Of a stretch of 52,525 nt of DNA, positions 1 to 8,578 are shown one piece after another. The notes below the pieces were generated by a model. It was not told the DNA's origin and made no database searches. It saw only the letters and a list, made by a program, of their open reading frames with translations. Both the position numbers and the translations under genes were made by a program. Source of the stretch: Gammaproteobacteria bacterium (GTDB lineage: Bacteria > Pseudomonadota > Gammaproteobacteria > Steroidobacterales > Foliamicaceae); contig JAPPHC010000041.1 of assembly GCA_028821145.1 (NCBI GenBank), positions 1 to 52,525 of the forward strand, written 5' to 3'. Each line of letters opens with the position of its first letter. Within the stretch, counting starts at the first letter, position 1.

Positions 1-601
1 GGGTCAGTTTCTCGCGCAGCATCTCGGCGATTCGAAAGCTCAGGTCACGGTCCGTAACCGCTTCGGGCGGATACAGCGGTTCGCCCTCGGGCAGATATTC
101 CGCCACGACCTCGCCGAGACGGTCCAGGTTGTCGCCACGCAGCGCGGAGATCGGCACGATCTCGGCGAACTCGCCCCTTTCGGCGCACTCCTTGAGAAAG
201 GGAAAGAGCTCTTCACGGCTCTTCAGGCGATCGATCTTGTTGACGATCAGTATGCACGTCAGGCCCGACTTCCTTATTTCCTCCAGGACTCGCTTGTCGC
301 CAGCCAGCCAACGGCCCGCCTCGACCATCATGAGGACAACGTCGGCGCCAGCCACCGAACCCAGAGCGGCGCGGTTCATGCTGCGCGACAGAAGCCGGGC
401 GCCGGGCGCGTGCAGCCCCGGCGTGTCCACCAGCACGAGCTGGGATTCGTCCGCGTGGCGCACGCCGGTAATCGCGTGCCGGGTGGTCTGCGGCTTGCGC
501 GTTTCAATGCTGACCTTTTCCTTCAGCAGGCGGTTCAGCAGCGTGGACTTGCCCACGTTGGGCCGGCCGAGAATGGGCGCCAGCCCGGCGCGGAAAGTCA
601 T
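1..601 (-). CDS. era: GTPase Era, partial (C-terminus outside window)
   Basis: Era is a Ras-like GTPase that binds 16S rRNA and helps mature the 30S ribosomal subunit. About 200 N-terminal residues are visible. All five GTPase motifs can be read: G1 GRPNVGKS at residues 12-19, the KPQTT segment of switch I, G3 DTPG, G4 NKID and G5 SALRG. The family is usually about 300 residues, so the KH RNA-binding domain lies beyond the left edge. The ATG (601-599) overlaps the TGA of rnc as ATGA, so the two are translationally coupled. The conserved lepB-rnc-era order supports the call. Only the truncation by the window is unusual. Confidence 0.97.
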   Translation of the reverse strand, partial: MTFRAGLAPILGRPNVGKSTLLNRLLKEKVSIETRKPQTTRHAITGVRHADESQLVLVDTPGLHAPGARLLSRSMNRAALGSVAGADVVLMMVEAGRWLAGDKRVLEEIRKSGLTCILIVNKIDRLKSREELFPFLKECAERGEFAEIVPISALRGDNLDRLGEVVAEYLPEGEPLYPPEAVTDRDLSFRIAEMLREKLT

Positions 602-1281
602 GGCGACTCGCCGACCGCGGCCAGCATGGACGCCGCTGCGTCGACCTCGGACGCCTGTATCGTGCGACCCTCGCCTTCGGCGCTCAACGACAGTTCCGGC
701 ACCTTGCACACGGAACGGAAGGACGGCGCCTGGGGATCGTCGCGGGAACCGGCCAACCGGTATTCCGGCGGCTTGAATCCGCGCCCCTGCAGATACTCCT
801 GGAGCACGCTCTTGGCGTCGCGAGGCAGGTCCGCGACGGACTTCAGCCGCCGGGCAAACAGCTTTTCGAACACGGCCGCGGCCGGCTCGATGCCGCCATC
901 CAGCCAGACTGCAGCGAATACCGCCTCCAGCGCATCCGCCAGCATCGCTTCATGCGCCGGTCCATCGGGCGCCAGGTCCGCACCCTTGTAGCGCAGGCGC
1001 TTTCCAAGATCCACGTCCCTGGCGACGGAAGCCAGCGTGGCCCGCTGCACGAGGCGCTGGCGCAATTGGGTCAGTCCGCCCTCCAGGGCATCCTCGTGGC
1101 GCCTGTAGAGGTAATCCGAAGAAACCAGTTCCAGCACGGCGTCGCCCAGATATTCCAGGCGGCGGTTGTTACGTTCGCCGGCACTGGGATGGGTCAGCGC
1201 CTGTCTGAGCAATTCGGGGCGGGCAAAGGCATGCCCTAGCGTACGGCCGGACCACCGGGAAAGCTGCCGGCCGGCGGTCAA
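598..1281 (-). CDS. rnc: Ribonuclease III
   Basis: Double-strand-specific endoribonuclease that processes rRNA precursors and structured mRNAs. The 227-residue length is normal. The catalytic domain shows the signature RRLEYLGDAVLE near residues 40-51 and a second acidic cluster, ADALEAVFAAVWLDGG, so the metal ligands appear intact. A dsRNA-binding domain follows from about residue 158 (DAKSVLQEYLQGRG). Its last helix reads TIQASEVDAAASML where the family usually has a basic SRRKAEQ-type stretch, so RNA contact there may be weakened. The start is TTG at 1281, overlapping the lepB TGA as TTGA; homologues begin at a similar point relative to the first helix. Confidence 0.95.
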   Translation of the reverse strand: MTAGRQLSRWSGRTLGHAFARPELLRQALTHPSAGERNNRRLEYLGDAVLELVSSDYLYRRHEDALEGGLTQLRQRLVQRATLASVARDVDLGKRLRYKGADLAPDGPAHEAMLADALEAVFAAVWLDGGIEPAAAVFEKLFARRLKSVADLPRDAKSVLQEYLQGRGFKPPEYRLAGSRDDPQAPSFRSVCKVPELSLSAEGEGRTIQASEVDAAASMLAAVGESP

Positions 1282-2048
1282 TTAATCGCGTCGCCGATGC
1301 GGCCCCATTCGGGCATGCTGCCAATCTCCCAATTGAACCAGATGCGCTCAGCGCGGCCTACAAGGCGATCCTCCGGAATATAGCCGACTCCGGGGTAGCG
1401 GCTGTCCCTGCTGTTGTCCCGGTTGTCCCCCATCACGAAATAATGCCCCGCGGGAACCCTGAACCTGCCTTCCCTGCTGATCCGCCCGGGCATTAAATGG
1501 ACGTCATGGCTGGCCTGACCCAGAACCTCCACCGCCTTGCGCACGGAATACGGCGATGCCGGGTTCAGCGGGACCGGCTCGCTCACCTCGATGGGCTCGC
1601 CGTTGATGCGAAGCCGCTTGTCCCGATACTCGATGACATCGCCCGGCAGCCCCACCATGCGCTTGATGAAGTTGGCCCGCGGGTCGGAGGGCAGTTTGAA
1701 CACGACCACGTCTCCGCGTTTCGGCCTTCCCAGCTCGACAACGGTGGTGTTGGTGACCGGCAAACGAAGTCCGTACGCGAACTTGTTGACGAAAATGAAG
1801 TCGCCGATTTCCAGGGTCGGCTGCATCGAGCCCGAGGGAATGCGGTAGGGCTCGTACAGGAAAGAGCGAATGCAGAGCACCACCAGGAGTACCGGGAGAA
1901 AGGCCGCGGCGTATTCGAAAATCTTCGACCTGGGCGCCAGTTCTCCGCCTTCCCCGGCAGCGCGCCTGGCGCGCGGCGTCAGGATGAAGCGGTCGAGCGC
2001 CCACAACACCAGCGCCAGGCCCGTAATTCCAACCAGCCAGATTTCCAT
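1278..2048 (-). CDS. lepB: Signal peptidase I
   Basis: Inner-membrane serine protease that removes signal peptides from Sec- and Tat-exported proteins. The 256-residue protein has two N-terminal hydrophobic segments (about 3-20 and 46-62) and then the periplasmic catalytic domain. The nucleophile is Ser74 in PSGSM and the general base is Lys129 in FIKRMVGLPGD. The later GDNRDNSRDSR box is also present. It sits between ygfX and rnc, and its TGA overlaps the rnc start. lepA, the usual upstream neighbour, is absent; the gene has instead joined the sdhB-sdhE-ygfX run. Confidence 0.97.
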   Translation of the reverse strand: MEIWLVGITGLALVLWALDRFILTPRARRAAGEGGELAPRSKIFEYAAAFLPVLLVVLCIRSFLYEPYRIPSGSMQPTLEIGDFIFVNKFAYGLRLPVTNTTVVELGRPKRGDVVVFKLPSDPRANFIKRMVGLPGDVIEYRDKRLRINGEPIEVSEPVPLNPASPYSVRKAVEVLGQASHDVHLMPGRISREGRFRVPAGHYFVMGDNRDNSRDSRYPGVGYIPEDRLVGRAERIWFNWEIGSMPEWGRIGDAIN

Positions 2049-2085
2049 AGGCCCGCGATTTTACCCGTGGGGCGAGCGATAAGCG

Positions 2086-2532
2086 CTATGGATTTCGCAA
2101 ACGAACCTGCAACAGACGCCAGTCCCGTTCGCCGAGCATTGCGGGAGTCAGCCATACCCGCACCGTTGAATTCCGGCGCCGCCCGGCAGCGACGCGGCGC
2201 AACGTAAGCCCGACCAGGCGGCGCGAAACGAAACCACGCCGATGCAGCAATTCGGCCTTTTCCATTTCGCCGGTATCCAGCACAAGTCGCCAGTCGCCCG
2301 CCGGGGTTAGCCAGACGGCTTCGATTCCGGGCGCAATCGCTCCTCGCCGGGCGCGACGCCATTCAAGTGCGGCTCCCGCGCAGACACTCAAGGCCGCAAC
2401 AATACGCAGCCAGAACGGCAGGTCCGCGATCAGCACCGCGACAACGGCAAGCAAAAGTCCGGTTGCGAGCGCCGGGACGGCCCAGGCCGGCCGGGCCGAG
2501 CGAATTTCAACCGTGGCGGCGAATCCGCTCAA
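2086..2532 (-). CDS. ygfX: YgfX-like membrane protein
   Basis: A 148-residue protein with a short cytoplasmic start, a hydrophobic hairpin (about residues 17-55) and a soluble, arginine-rich C-terminal half. Size, topology and position directly after sdhE match YgfX (CptA). That protein is the partner of SdhE and in E. coli has been described as the toxin of a membrane toxin/antitoxin-like pair. Sequence conservation in this family is low, so the call rests largely on context. The apparent TTG start at 2532 lies inside sdhE, giving a 26-bp overlap and tight coupling. A true toxin role is not shown by the sequence. Confidence 0.7.
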   Translation of the reverse strand: MSGFAATVEIRSARPAWAVPALATGLLLAVVAVLIADLPFWLRIVAALSVCAGAALEWRRARRGAIAPGIEAVWLTPAGDWRLVLDTGEMEKAELLHRRGFVSRRLVGLTLRRVAAGRRRNSTVRVWLTPAMLGERDWRLLQVRLRNP

Positions 2533-2743
2533 TCACGCGCGCCTGCTGCGGCGACTCGGGCGCCAGCCGCCCGGTCAGCAGGTCCTCCAGTTCCGGATCG
2601 CTGCGCTCAAGCAGCGCTTCGAAGCCCGCCCGCTCCGCGGCGCCGGATTGCTCGTAGCGATCGTCCAGGTAGCGCTCCAACAGCAGGTCCAGTTCCCGCC
2701 GCCCGCGGCGGCAACGCCATCGCAGTCTGGCCGCGCGGCTCAT
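2507..2743 (-). CDS. sdhE: SdhE, FAD assembly factor for succinate dehydrogenase
   Basis: Small cytoplasmic protein (78 residues) of the SdhE/YgfY/Sdh5 family, which promotes covalent FAD attachment to SdhA. The diagnostic RGxxE motif is present as RRGRRELD near residue 13, followed by a helical bundle with the LLERSDPELEDLL stretch typical of the family. The gene begins 10 bp after sdhB ends and overlaps ygfX by 26 bp. Its client sdhA is about 9 kb away in this window, so the chaperone travels with sdhB rather than with the flavoprotein gene. Confidence 0.92.
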   Translation of the reverse strand: MSRAARLRWRCRRGRRELDLLLERYLDDRYEQSGAAERAGFEALLERSDPELEDLLTGRLAPESPQQARVIERIRRHG

Positions 2744-2753
2744 GAGCGGTCCG

Positions 2754-3551
2754 TCAGGCGCGGCGCTCCAACAGCCTTTTCTTGGTCTCCGCGATGGCCC
2801 GCGCCGGGTTGAGGTCCTTGGGGCAGGCCTCGGTGCAATTCATGATCGTGTGGCAGCGGTACAGACGGAACGGGTCTTCGAGCTGGTCCAGACGCTCGCC
2901 GGCGGCCTCGTCACGGCTGTCCTCCAGCCACCTGTAAGCGGCGAGAAGCGCGGCGGGACCCAGGTAACGGTCGCCGTTCCACCAATAGCTGGGGCAGCTG
3001 GTCGAACAGCAGGCGCACAGGATGCAGGCGGCGGGCGTGTTGATCTTCTCCTGGTCGTCGCGCGATTGCAGCCGCTCGCGGTCCGGCGGCGGAGGAGTTT
3101 TGGTCTTCAGCCACGGCTCGACCGATGCGTACTGGGCGTAGAAATGGGTCAGATCGGGCACCAGGTCCTTGACCACCGGCAGATGCGGCAGCGGATAGAC
3201 CGCCACGTCCCCCTTGAGGTCGCTGACCGCCTGGGTGCACGCCAGGGTGTTGATTCCATTGATGTTCATGGCGCAGGAACCGCAGATGCCCTCGCGGCAG
3301 GATCGGCGGAAGGTCAGCGTGGAATCGACCTCGTCCTTGATGTGAATCAGCGCGTCCAGCACCATCGGGGCGCAGTTGTTCATGTCCACGTCGTAGCTGT
3401 CCACCCGCGGGTTCCCGCCCGAGTCCGGATCGTAGCGGTAGACCTTGAAGCGGCGAATACGGCGTTCGCCGTTGGCCGCGGAGTCCTTGGGCATTGCGTA
3501 ATGCCGTCCGCGCTTGACTCGGGAGTTCTTGGGCAGCAGGAATTGCGCCAT
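2754..3551 (-). CDS. sdhB: Succinate dehydrogenase iron-sulfur subunit
   Basis: Iron-sulfur subunit of complex II, passing electrons from SdhA flavin to ubiquinone at the inner membrane. All three cluster sites are visible in 265 residues: the [2Fe-2S] set CREGICGSC plus a later cysteine, the [4Fe-4S] set [12 protein letters not shown], and the [3Fe-4S] region [12 protein letters not shown]. The N-terminus carries about 20 residues more than minimal homologues. It heads the minus-strand run sdhB-sdhE-ygfX-lepB-rnc-era. The sdhCDA genes are at 11445-14010 on the same strand, so the usual sdhCDAB order is interrupted. I see no second sdhB after sdhA. Confidence 0.97.
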   Translation of the reverse strand: MAQFLLPKNSRVKRGRHYAMPKDSAANGERRIRRFKVYRYDPDSGGNPRVDSYDVDMNNCAPMVLDALIHIKDEVDSTLTFRRSCREGICGSCAMNINGINTLACTQAVSDLKGDVAVYPLPHLPVVKDLVPDLTHFYAQYASVEPWLKTKTPPPPDRERLQSRDDQEKINTPAACILCACCSTSCPSYWWNGDRYLGPAALLAAYRWLEDSRDEAAGERLDQLEDPFRLYRCHTIMNCTEACPKDLNPARAIAETKKRLLERRA

Positions 3552-3705
3552 GAGGAGGTCCTGTGTGGTTCAGACAGCCGGCCGCGCCGGACTCCGGAAA
3601 TGTTAGCAAAATCCGGCGGCGGCTGCCTTGAATCGTACTGCTACACTCGTTGGAACAGCCGCGAGCGCGGCGGCCGGCCGCGCTTTCCGTTACGGGAGGT
3701 TCCCC

Positions 3706-5277
3706 ATGCGCTCCAATTCAGTATTTCCTGCAACGCTCATCCTTGTAACCGGACTTGCCCTGGCCGCCTGCCAGGCGGATTCCGAAGCTCCTGCCGTCCA
3801 GGCCGACGCGGACCAATACCTGGCCATCGACTGGTACGACGGGACCGTGGAGGAGGCCTTCGCCGAGGCCGAGCGTTCGGCCAAGCCGTTATTTCTCTAT
3901 TGGGGTGCAGTCTGGTGCCCGCCCTGCAACCTGATGAAGAGCACTCTCTTCCAGCAGCCGGAATTCATCGCCAGGACGCGCGATTTCGTGGCCGTTTACC
4001 TGGACGGCGACACGCAGCGCGCCCAGGTCTGGGGCGAGAAGCACGATGCGGTGGGTTATCCGACGCTCATCGTGTTCGATCCCGCCGGACGCCAGATGAC
4101 CCGCCTGCCCAGCACTTTGACGCCGGAATCCTTCATGGCCGCCCTGGACGACGCCTCTTCCGGCCTGGCGCCGGTGACCGAACTGGTGCAGGTTGCGCTG
4201 AACGGAGAACGGGAGCTCACGGCCGCCGAGTATCGCCGGCTCGCTTACCACTCCTGGTACGAAGACCGCCGCACGCTGGCGCCGGAACAATACCAGGCGC
4301 TGTTCGACCGGCTTGCCGGGCAGACCCCCGAGGGCGACCCCGAGTTGATGCGGCGCGTTCAGGCGCTGCGGCTCTCCGAGGCGCTGGGCGCCTCCGAACC
4401 GGAAGTGGACTCCGGTCATTACGCCGAATTGATGAGCCTGTTGCAGGCTGACGAGCACAAGCTCGACAACCTCATGATGTTCTCCGACAGGCTGTCCGCG
4501 GCATTTGCCGCGCTGGCGACCGGGCCGGCGCAGCGAGAAGAACTCCGGGGCGCTCTGGCCGGGGCGATCGAATCGGTCCTTGCCAGTCCCACCGGCAGCA
4601 AGTCCGCGCCTGTCTTTTCGCTGGGACTGCTGCTGGAGCTGGAGCGTATCGATGACGCCGAGGCCCCCCCTTCGCCGGAACTGCTCGCGCGCATAGCAGC
4701 CGCGGCCGAGCAGGCCGATGCAGCCGCCGAGACCCAGCAGGAACGCCAGAGCCTGATCTTCTACAGCTACAGCCTGCTGCGCGACGCCGGCGAGCTTGAG
4801 CGGGCGCGGGCGTTGCTTGAGAAGGAACTGGAGATTTCAGAGGAACCCTACTACTTCATGTCGCCCCTGGCCTCGCTGAGCTTCGAGGCCGGCGACGTGG
4901 AGGGCGGACTGGGCTGGATGGGCCGCTATTACCGCGAGGCGCGCGGTCCGGCCACGCGCTTCCAGCATGGAGCGACCTACGTCCGCACGCTGACCGAGTG
5001 GACCCCGGGAAACACCGAAGCCATCATCGCCGCTGCGCAAGAAGTGCTGGCCGAGATGCACGGGCAGCCCGACGCTCTGGCAAACCGCAACCTGCGTTCC
5101 TTCGGCTGGTTGGTCGACGCGCTCCAGGCATGGCGAAACGAGCACCATGCCGGCATGTCACTGGCCGCCCTGGACAGCGGCATCGCTCGAATCTGCGCGG
5201 AGCACGCTAGCGGAGACTCCGCCGGCGCCTGCACCGCGATGCAGCAGCGCCTGAGCGATTCGACGCCGGGAATGTAG
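3706..5277 (+). CDS. Thioredoxin-fold lipoprotein
   Basis: A 523-residue exported lipoprotein. The signal peptide ends in the lipobox ALAAC, with the lipidated cysteine at residue 22. A thioredoxin-like domain (about 45-155) follows, with the redox motif WCPPC (Cys71, Cys74) and the cis-proline region GYPTLIVFD. The remaining 370 residues are helical and rich in Ala/Glu, resembling TPR-like repeats. The start at 3706 is chosen because GGGAGG precedes it and the signal peptide begins there; the open frame extends 26 codons further upstream. It diverges from sdhB. A role in periplasmic disulfide chemistry is inferred; the partner is unknown. Confidence 0.85.
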   Translation: MRSNSVFPATLILVTGLALAACQADSEAPAVQADADQYLAIDWYDGTVEEAFAEAERSAKPLFLYWGAVWCPPCNLMKSTLFQQPEFIARTRDFVAVYLDGDTQRAQVWGEKHDAVGYPTLIVFDPAGRQMTRLPSTLTPESFMAALDDASSGLAPVTELVQVALNGERELTAAEYRRLAYHSWYEDRRTLAPEQYQALFDRLAGQTPEGDPELMRRVQALRLSEALGASEPEVDSGHYAELMSLLQADEHKLDNLMMFSDRLSAAFAALATGPAQREELRGALAGAIESVLASPTGSKSAPVFSLGLLLELERIDDAEAPPSPELLARIAAAAEQADAAAETQQERQSLIFYSYSLLRDAGELERARALLEKELEISEEPYYFMSPLASLSFEAGDVEGGLGWMGRYYREARGPATRFQHGATYVRTLTEWTPGNTEAIIAAAQEVLAEMHGQPDALANRNLRSFGWLVDALQAWRNEHHAGMSLAALDSGIARICAEHASGDSAGACTAMQQRLSDSTPGM

Positions 5278-5294
5278 GAAAACCAGCCCCGCGT

Positions 5295-6116
5295 TCAGGG
5301 GCCGTCCAACAGTCCCGGGGGTTCGGACGCTTCTTCCGGCGGGCTTCCGTCCGGCATTTCCGGGCGCTCGATGTCCTGAATCGTGATGCTGGATATGTTG
5401 CCCGTAGCCGGGTCCACGCGGACCTCGCCGGTTATGAGCACATCCTTCAGCATGTTGGCCACGACCGCTTCCTTGCGTTCCTCGTCCACCAGGCATTCGA
5501 TCGGCTCACCGTCAACGGGATGGATCCGGCACCGGGCTTCCTTGCCGGTGAAGTCGACCATGAGCAGACGGCCCTCGATCTTGCGGATATTGACGTTGGG
5601 CCGCGTCAAACGCTCGCGTATACGCTCCAGCGCGTCCGGGTCCAGTGCCGATCGGACGGATCCCGAACTGTCGTTCAATGTGAATTCGATGGCCTCGACA
5701 CCCTGACCCAGCAGCACGCCGGCATCCCGCCATGCCCTGAGCACGCCGGGATCGATTCCATTCGGCAACGCCTCGGCGGGGTCGCTGCTGCCGATCTCGC
5801 GCAGGCCGCCGATCGCGCTTTGCATTACCTTGAGGCCGAAATCCATTTCCGGAAAGGACGTGTTTTCCAGGCGGCGCTCCAGCCCGAGGCTTGCTGAATC
5901 GCCTTCACCGTCAAACGTGACCAGTTCGAACTCCAGTTCCGACCTGAGGTCCTGAGGCGGCTGACCCGGCCGGACGCTCCTGGCCTCGCCACGCAAGACC
6001 CGCCCGGTCCGCTGCACCACCTTGCGCCAACTGTCCAGGAAGTTCGCAAGGTGGGCCACCGGCAGCCTGCCACGCTCTATAGCCGGACCCCGAAAACGTA
6101 TCTCCAGCAGTCGCAT
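5295..6116 (-). CDS. Conserved hypothetical protein
   Basis: Not recognised as a named enzyme. The 273-residue protein has no signal peptide or membrane segment. The N-terminal half begins LLEIRFRGPAIERGRLPVAHL and looks mixed alpha/beta. The C-terminal half (about 175-255) has alternating strands, with VDFTGKEARCRIHP, a VDEERKEAVVANML helix and a final strand ending in IQDIERP. This region recalls a beta-rich domain seen in uncharacterised bacterial proteins, from memory only. The ATG at 6116 is preferred over upstream in-frame starts because homology-like sequence begins there and the extension is low-complexity. It is convergent with the thioredoxin lipoprotein and divergent from the next gene. 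Confidence 0.7.
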   Translation of the reverse strand: MRLLEIRFRGPAIERGRLPVAHLANFLDSWRKVVQRTGRVLRGEARSVRPGQPPQDLRSELEFELVTFDGEGDSASLGLERRLENTSFPEMDFGLKVMQSAIGGLREIGSSDPAEALPNGIDPGVLRAWRDAGVLLGQGVEAIEFTLNDSSGSVRSALDPDALERIRERLTRPNVNIRKIEGRLLMVDFTGKEARCRIHPVDGEPIECLVDEERKEAVVANMLKDVLITGEVRVDPATGNISSITIQDIERPEMPDGSPPEEASEPPGLLDGP

Positions 6117-6159
6117 CCGGCTAGTATAGGGTGGTATCGGCGAACTTGAGGGGGAACCA

Positions 6160-7005
6160 ATGAAACGGAGAACATTTGTCAAGGGAACGCTCGCGCTGAC
6201 CGCGCTGAGCACCACGCCCTGGCGCCTTCGCGCCGCCGAAAACGGGAAAAAACCGGTGATCGCCCTGTTCGGCGCCACGGCCCGGTCCGGGCGGGAAATC
6301 ATTCGCCAGGGTCTTCAGGAGGGCTACACGATCAAGGGTTTCGCCCGCACGCCGTCCAAGCTCGGCGTGGAGCACGAGAACCTGACGCTGTTCAAGGGCG
6401 ACATCTACGAGCGCGACACCATCGACCCCGTGCTGGAAGGCCATGAAGTGGTGGTGTCGATGATCGGTGTGCCCGCACCCGAGGACCCCGCCGCCGAGAT
6501 CGGCCCGGTCGACATCTACACGGTAATGGGCGAGCACCTCATCGACGCCATGAAGCAGAAAGGCAACACCCGGCTCATCATGGCCAGCTCCACCGGAGTG
6601 GAGCACCGGGTGGACGTGGACTCTCCCAGACCGCCACCGGGGGACTTGAGCGAGAGGTGGCGGTGGCTCGCCCGCTATCTCTACGACGACATGTGGAAGA
6701 TGGAGGAAATGATCGCGAACAGCGGCCTGGACTACATGCTGTTGCGGCCCGGCTTCATGGTGGAGGAGCCCGCGCGCCATGACATGAAGTTCAACACCAC
6801 CGGCGATACGCCGGGCGCGCGCGTGATCACCTACGAGGACTTTGCCGCTTTCATCCTGGACAACCTGGACGGCGGGGATTACTGGAACATGGCCCTGGGC
6901 ATGTATTCGGACACCATCATGGATCCGGCGGCGGAGATCGAAAAATATCTTGCCGAGCAGAAGGCCAGGCAAGAAGCGGAACAACAGGAGGGAGAACGGG
7001 AATGA
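6160..7005 (+). CDS. Tat-exported NAD(P)-binding (NmrA/atypical SDR-like) protein
   Basis: A 281-residue protein starting MKRRTFVKG, a twin-arginine type signal (Arg3-Arg4) followed by a hydrophobic stretch and an Ala-rich cleavage region near residue 26. The mature part opens with a Rossmann strand and the nucleotide loop GATARSG (38-44), then a second strand ending in GFARTPSK. This pattern is typical of NmrA-like or atypical short-chain dehydrogenases that bind NADPH. No YxxxK catalytic pair is evident, so it may bind the cofactor without classical SDR chemistry. Its TGA overlaps the start of the next gene as ATGA, linking it to the two NTF2-like proteins. Confidence 0.8.
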   Translation: MKRRTFVKGTLALTALSTTPWRLRAAENGKKPVIALFGATARSGREIIRQGLQEGYTIKGFARTPSKLGVEHENLTLFKGDIYERDTIDPVLEGHEVVVSMIGVPAPEDPAAEIGPVDIYTVMGEHLIDAMKQKGNTRLIMASSTGVEHRVDVDSPRPPPGDLSERWRWLARYLYDDMWKMEEMIANSGLDYMLLRPGFMVEEPARHDMKFNTTGDTPGARVITYEDFAAFILDNLDGGDYWNMALGMYSDTIMDPAAEIEKYLAEQKARQEAEQQEGERE

Positions 7006-7493
7006 CAAGGATTCTGAACAAGGCAAGCGCACTGCTGGGTGCAACGTTTCTGGCCGCTTGCGCAGGCGACGCAGCCGGCCCGGATGAACAAGGCTACGAA
7101 AAGCTCTACGGCCAGTTCTATGAGCACGACAACCCCTACGCCGAAGTGATTGCCCGCTCGGAGGAACACTTCGAGAACATGAACGTGGAGGGCGCCATCC
7201 TCAGCCTGGACGACGATTTCACGATGTACGAGATCAACGACGAGGGCGCCGAGGAGATGGTGCGCGGCATCGAACAGGTGCGCGCGGCCTTGAGCGGCGT
7301 GTTCGGCTCCGGAACCTGGCTCGGCGCCAATGTCTACAAGTGGGGGCTCACCGACAACACACTGGTGCAGATCGAGGAAGACTTCTACCGCACGGAAGAC
7401 GGCGGCACGCGTTCCGTCAAGTCCCTGGTGGTGGTCGAGTACCGCGACGGCAGGCGCTGGCGCGAATGGCGCTTCAAGCCGCTGGACCGCTAA
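7002..7493 (+). CDS. NTF2/SnoaL-like lipoprotein, copy 1
   Basis: A 163-residue secreted protein with a lipobox LAAC (Cys about residue 20) after a short signal peptide. The mature part resembles the NTF2-like/DUF4440 cone fold: an N-terminal helix region, then strands around [22 protein letters not shown], and final strands ending in [11 protein letters not shown]. Such folds bind small hydrophobic ligands or act as isomerases; no activity can be assigned. It overlaps the NAD(P)-fold gene by 4 bp and is followed 4 bp later by a close paralogue, so all three appear to form one operon. Confidence 0.75.
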   Translation: MTRILNKASALLGATFLAACAGDAAGPDEQGYEKLYGQFYEHDNPYAEVIARSEEHFENMNVEGAILSLDDDFTMYEINDEGAEEMVRGIEQVRAALSGVFGSGTWLGANVYKWGLTDNTLVQIEEDFYRTEDGGTRSVKSLVVVEYRDGRRWREWRFKPLDR

Positions 7494-7497
7494 TCCC

Positions 7498-7989
7498 GTG
7501 AGAACAACGACCGGACTGTCAGTTGGCCTTGTGGGAGCGACCGTGTTGGCGGCATTCGTCAGCGAGAGCCTGGGCAGCGCGGAAGAGGCATACGAAAGGC
7601 TGTACGGCCGGTTTTACGAGCACGACAATCCCTACGCCGAAGTGATCGCCCGCTCGGAGGCAAACTTCGACAGCGCTGATGTCGAGAGCTCCATCCCGAA
7701 TCTGGACGACGATTTCACGTTGTACGAGATCACCGATCAGGGCGCCGAGGAAGTCGTGCGCGGCATCGAGCAGGTGCGGGCGGCGTTCAGCGGGCTATTG
7801 GGCTCGGGCACCTGGCTTGGGGCCAATGTCTACAAGTGGGGGCTGACCGACAACACCCTGGTGCAGATCGAGGAGGACTTCTACCGCACGGAAGACGGCG
7901 GCACGCAAGCCGTCAAGTCACTGGTGGTGGTGGAGCACCGCGACGGCAAGCGCTGGCGCGAATGGCGCTTCAAGCCACAGGATCGTTGA
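7498..7989 (+). CDS. NTF2/SnoaL-like secreted protein, copy 2 (tandem duplicate)
   Basis: A 163-residue tandem paralogue of the preceding gene, identical over long blocks (for example [19 protein letters not shown], then a run through the EDGGT segment). The start is GTG at 7498, 4 bp after the previous stop. The signal-peptide region aligns as LAAF where copy 1 has LAAC, so the lipidated cysteine is lost by what looks like a single base change (TGC to TTC). This copy is predicted to be soluble and periplasmic rather than membrane-anchored. Its last 20 bp overlap the 3' end of trpG on the opposite strand. Confidence 0.75.
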   Translation: MRTTTGLSVGLVGATVLAAFVSESLGSAEEAYERLYGRFYEHDNPYAEVIARSEANFDSADVESSIPNLDDDFTLYEITDQGAEEVVRGIEQVRAAFSGLLGSGTWLGANVYKWGLTDNTLVQIEEDFYRTEDGGTQAVKSLVVVEHRDGKRWREWRFKPQDR

Positions 7990-8554
7990 TCGCGAAGCGG
8001 AGGAAGTTGCCCAGAAGGGCGTGGCCGTGCTCGGAGGCGATGCTTTCCGGGTGGAACTGCACGCCGAAGATGGGCCATTCGCGGTGCCTAAGGCCCATGA
8101 TGACGCCTCGATCGGTTTCCGCATTCACTTCGAGGGTGTCGGGCAGCGAATCACGCTCGACGATCAGCGAGTGGTAGCGGGTGGCCTCAAACTCCTGCGG
8201 CAGGCCATCGAAGAGGCCGTCACCTTCGTGGCGAATGGCGCTGAGCTTGCCGTGCATGAGCTTCGGCGCGCGCACGATCCGACCGCCGAAGGCCTGCCCT
8301 ATGGCCTGGTGACCCAGGCAAACGCCGAGCATCGGGACGGTATCGGCAGCCTTCTCTACAAGTTCCAGGCAAATGCCCGCGCTTTGCGGGTAGCCGGGCC
8401 CCGGGGACAGCACAATGCCCTGCGGCTGCAACGCCAGCACGTCTTCCACGGAAATCGCGTCGTTGCGGAACACGCGGCAGTCGGCGCCCAGCTCGCCCAG
8501 ATAGTGGACGAGGTTGTAGGTGAAACTGTCGTAGTTGTCGATGATGATCAGCAT
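7970..8554 (-). CDS. trpG: Anthranilate synthase glutamine amidotransferase subunit (TrpG/PabA)
   Basis: Class I glutamine amidotransferase that supplies ammonia to TrpE for anthranilate synthesis, and possibly also to PabB. The 194-residue protein contains the oxyanion motif SPGPGYP, the nucleophile in GVCLGHQ, and the catalytic His-Glu in FHPES near the C-terminus. It lies 24 bp downstream of a cytochrome P450 gene that overlaps trpE, so trpE-P450-trpG form one transcription unit. No trpD or trpC follows; the next gene is convergent and overlaps by 20 bp. Confidence 0.95.
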   Translation of the reverse strand: MLIIIDNYDSFTYNLVHYLGELGADCRVFRNDAISVEDVLALQPQGIVLSPGPGYPQSAGICLELVEKAADTVPMLGVCLGHQAIGQAFGGRIVRAPKLMHGKLSAIRHEGDGLFDGLPQEFEATRYHSLIVERDSLPDTLEVNAETDRGVIMGLRHREWPIFGVQFHPESIASEHGHALLGNFLRFAINDPVA

Positions 8555-8578
8555 TTCGGGCGTCCGTTTCGGACCTTG

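Noticed and set aside
3628..3647. TTGAAT and TACACT as -35 and -10 of a promoter before the thioredoxin lipoprotein.
   Set aside because: Only 8 bp lie between them, too close for a sigma-70 promoter.
3628..3705. An N-terminal extension of the thioredoxin lipoprotein.
   Set aside because: GGGAGG and a proper lipoprotein signal peptide point to ATG 3706; the extension would mask the signal.
2742..4451. A 569-codon plus-strand frame across sdhB and the thioredoxin lipoprotein.
   Set aside because: It spans two real genes in other frames and the intergenic gap, with no domain signal.
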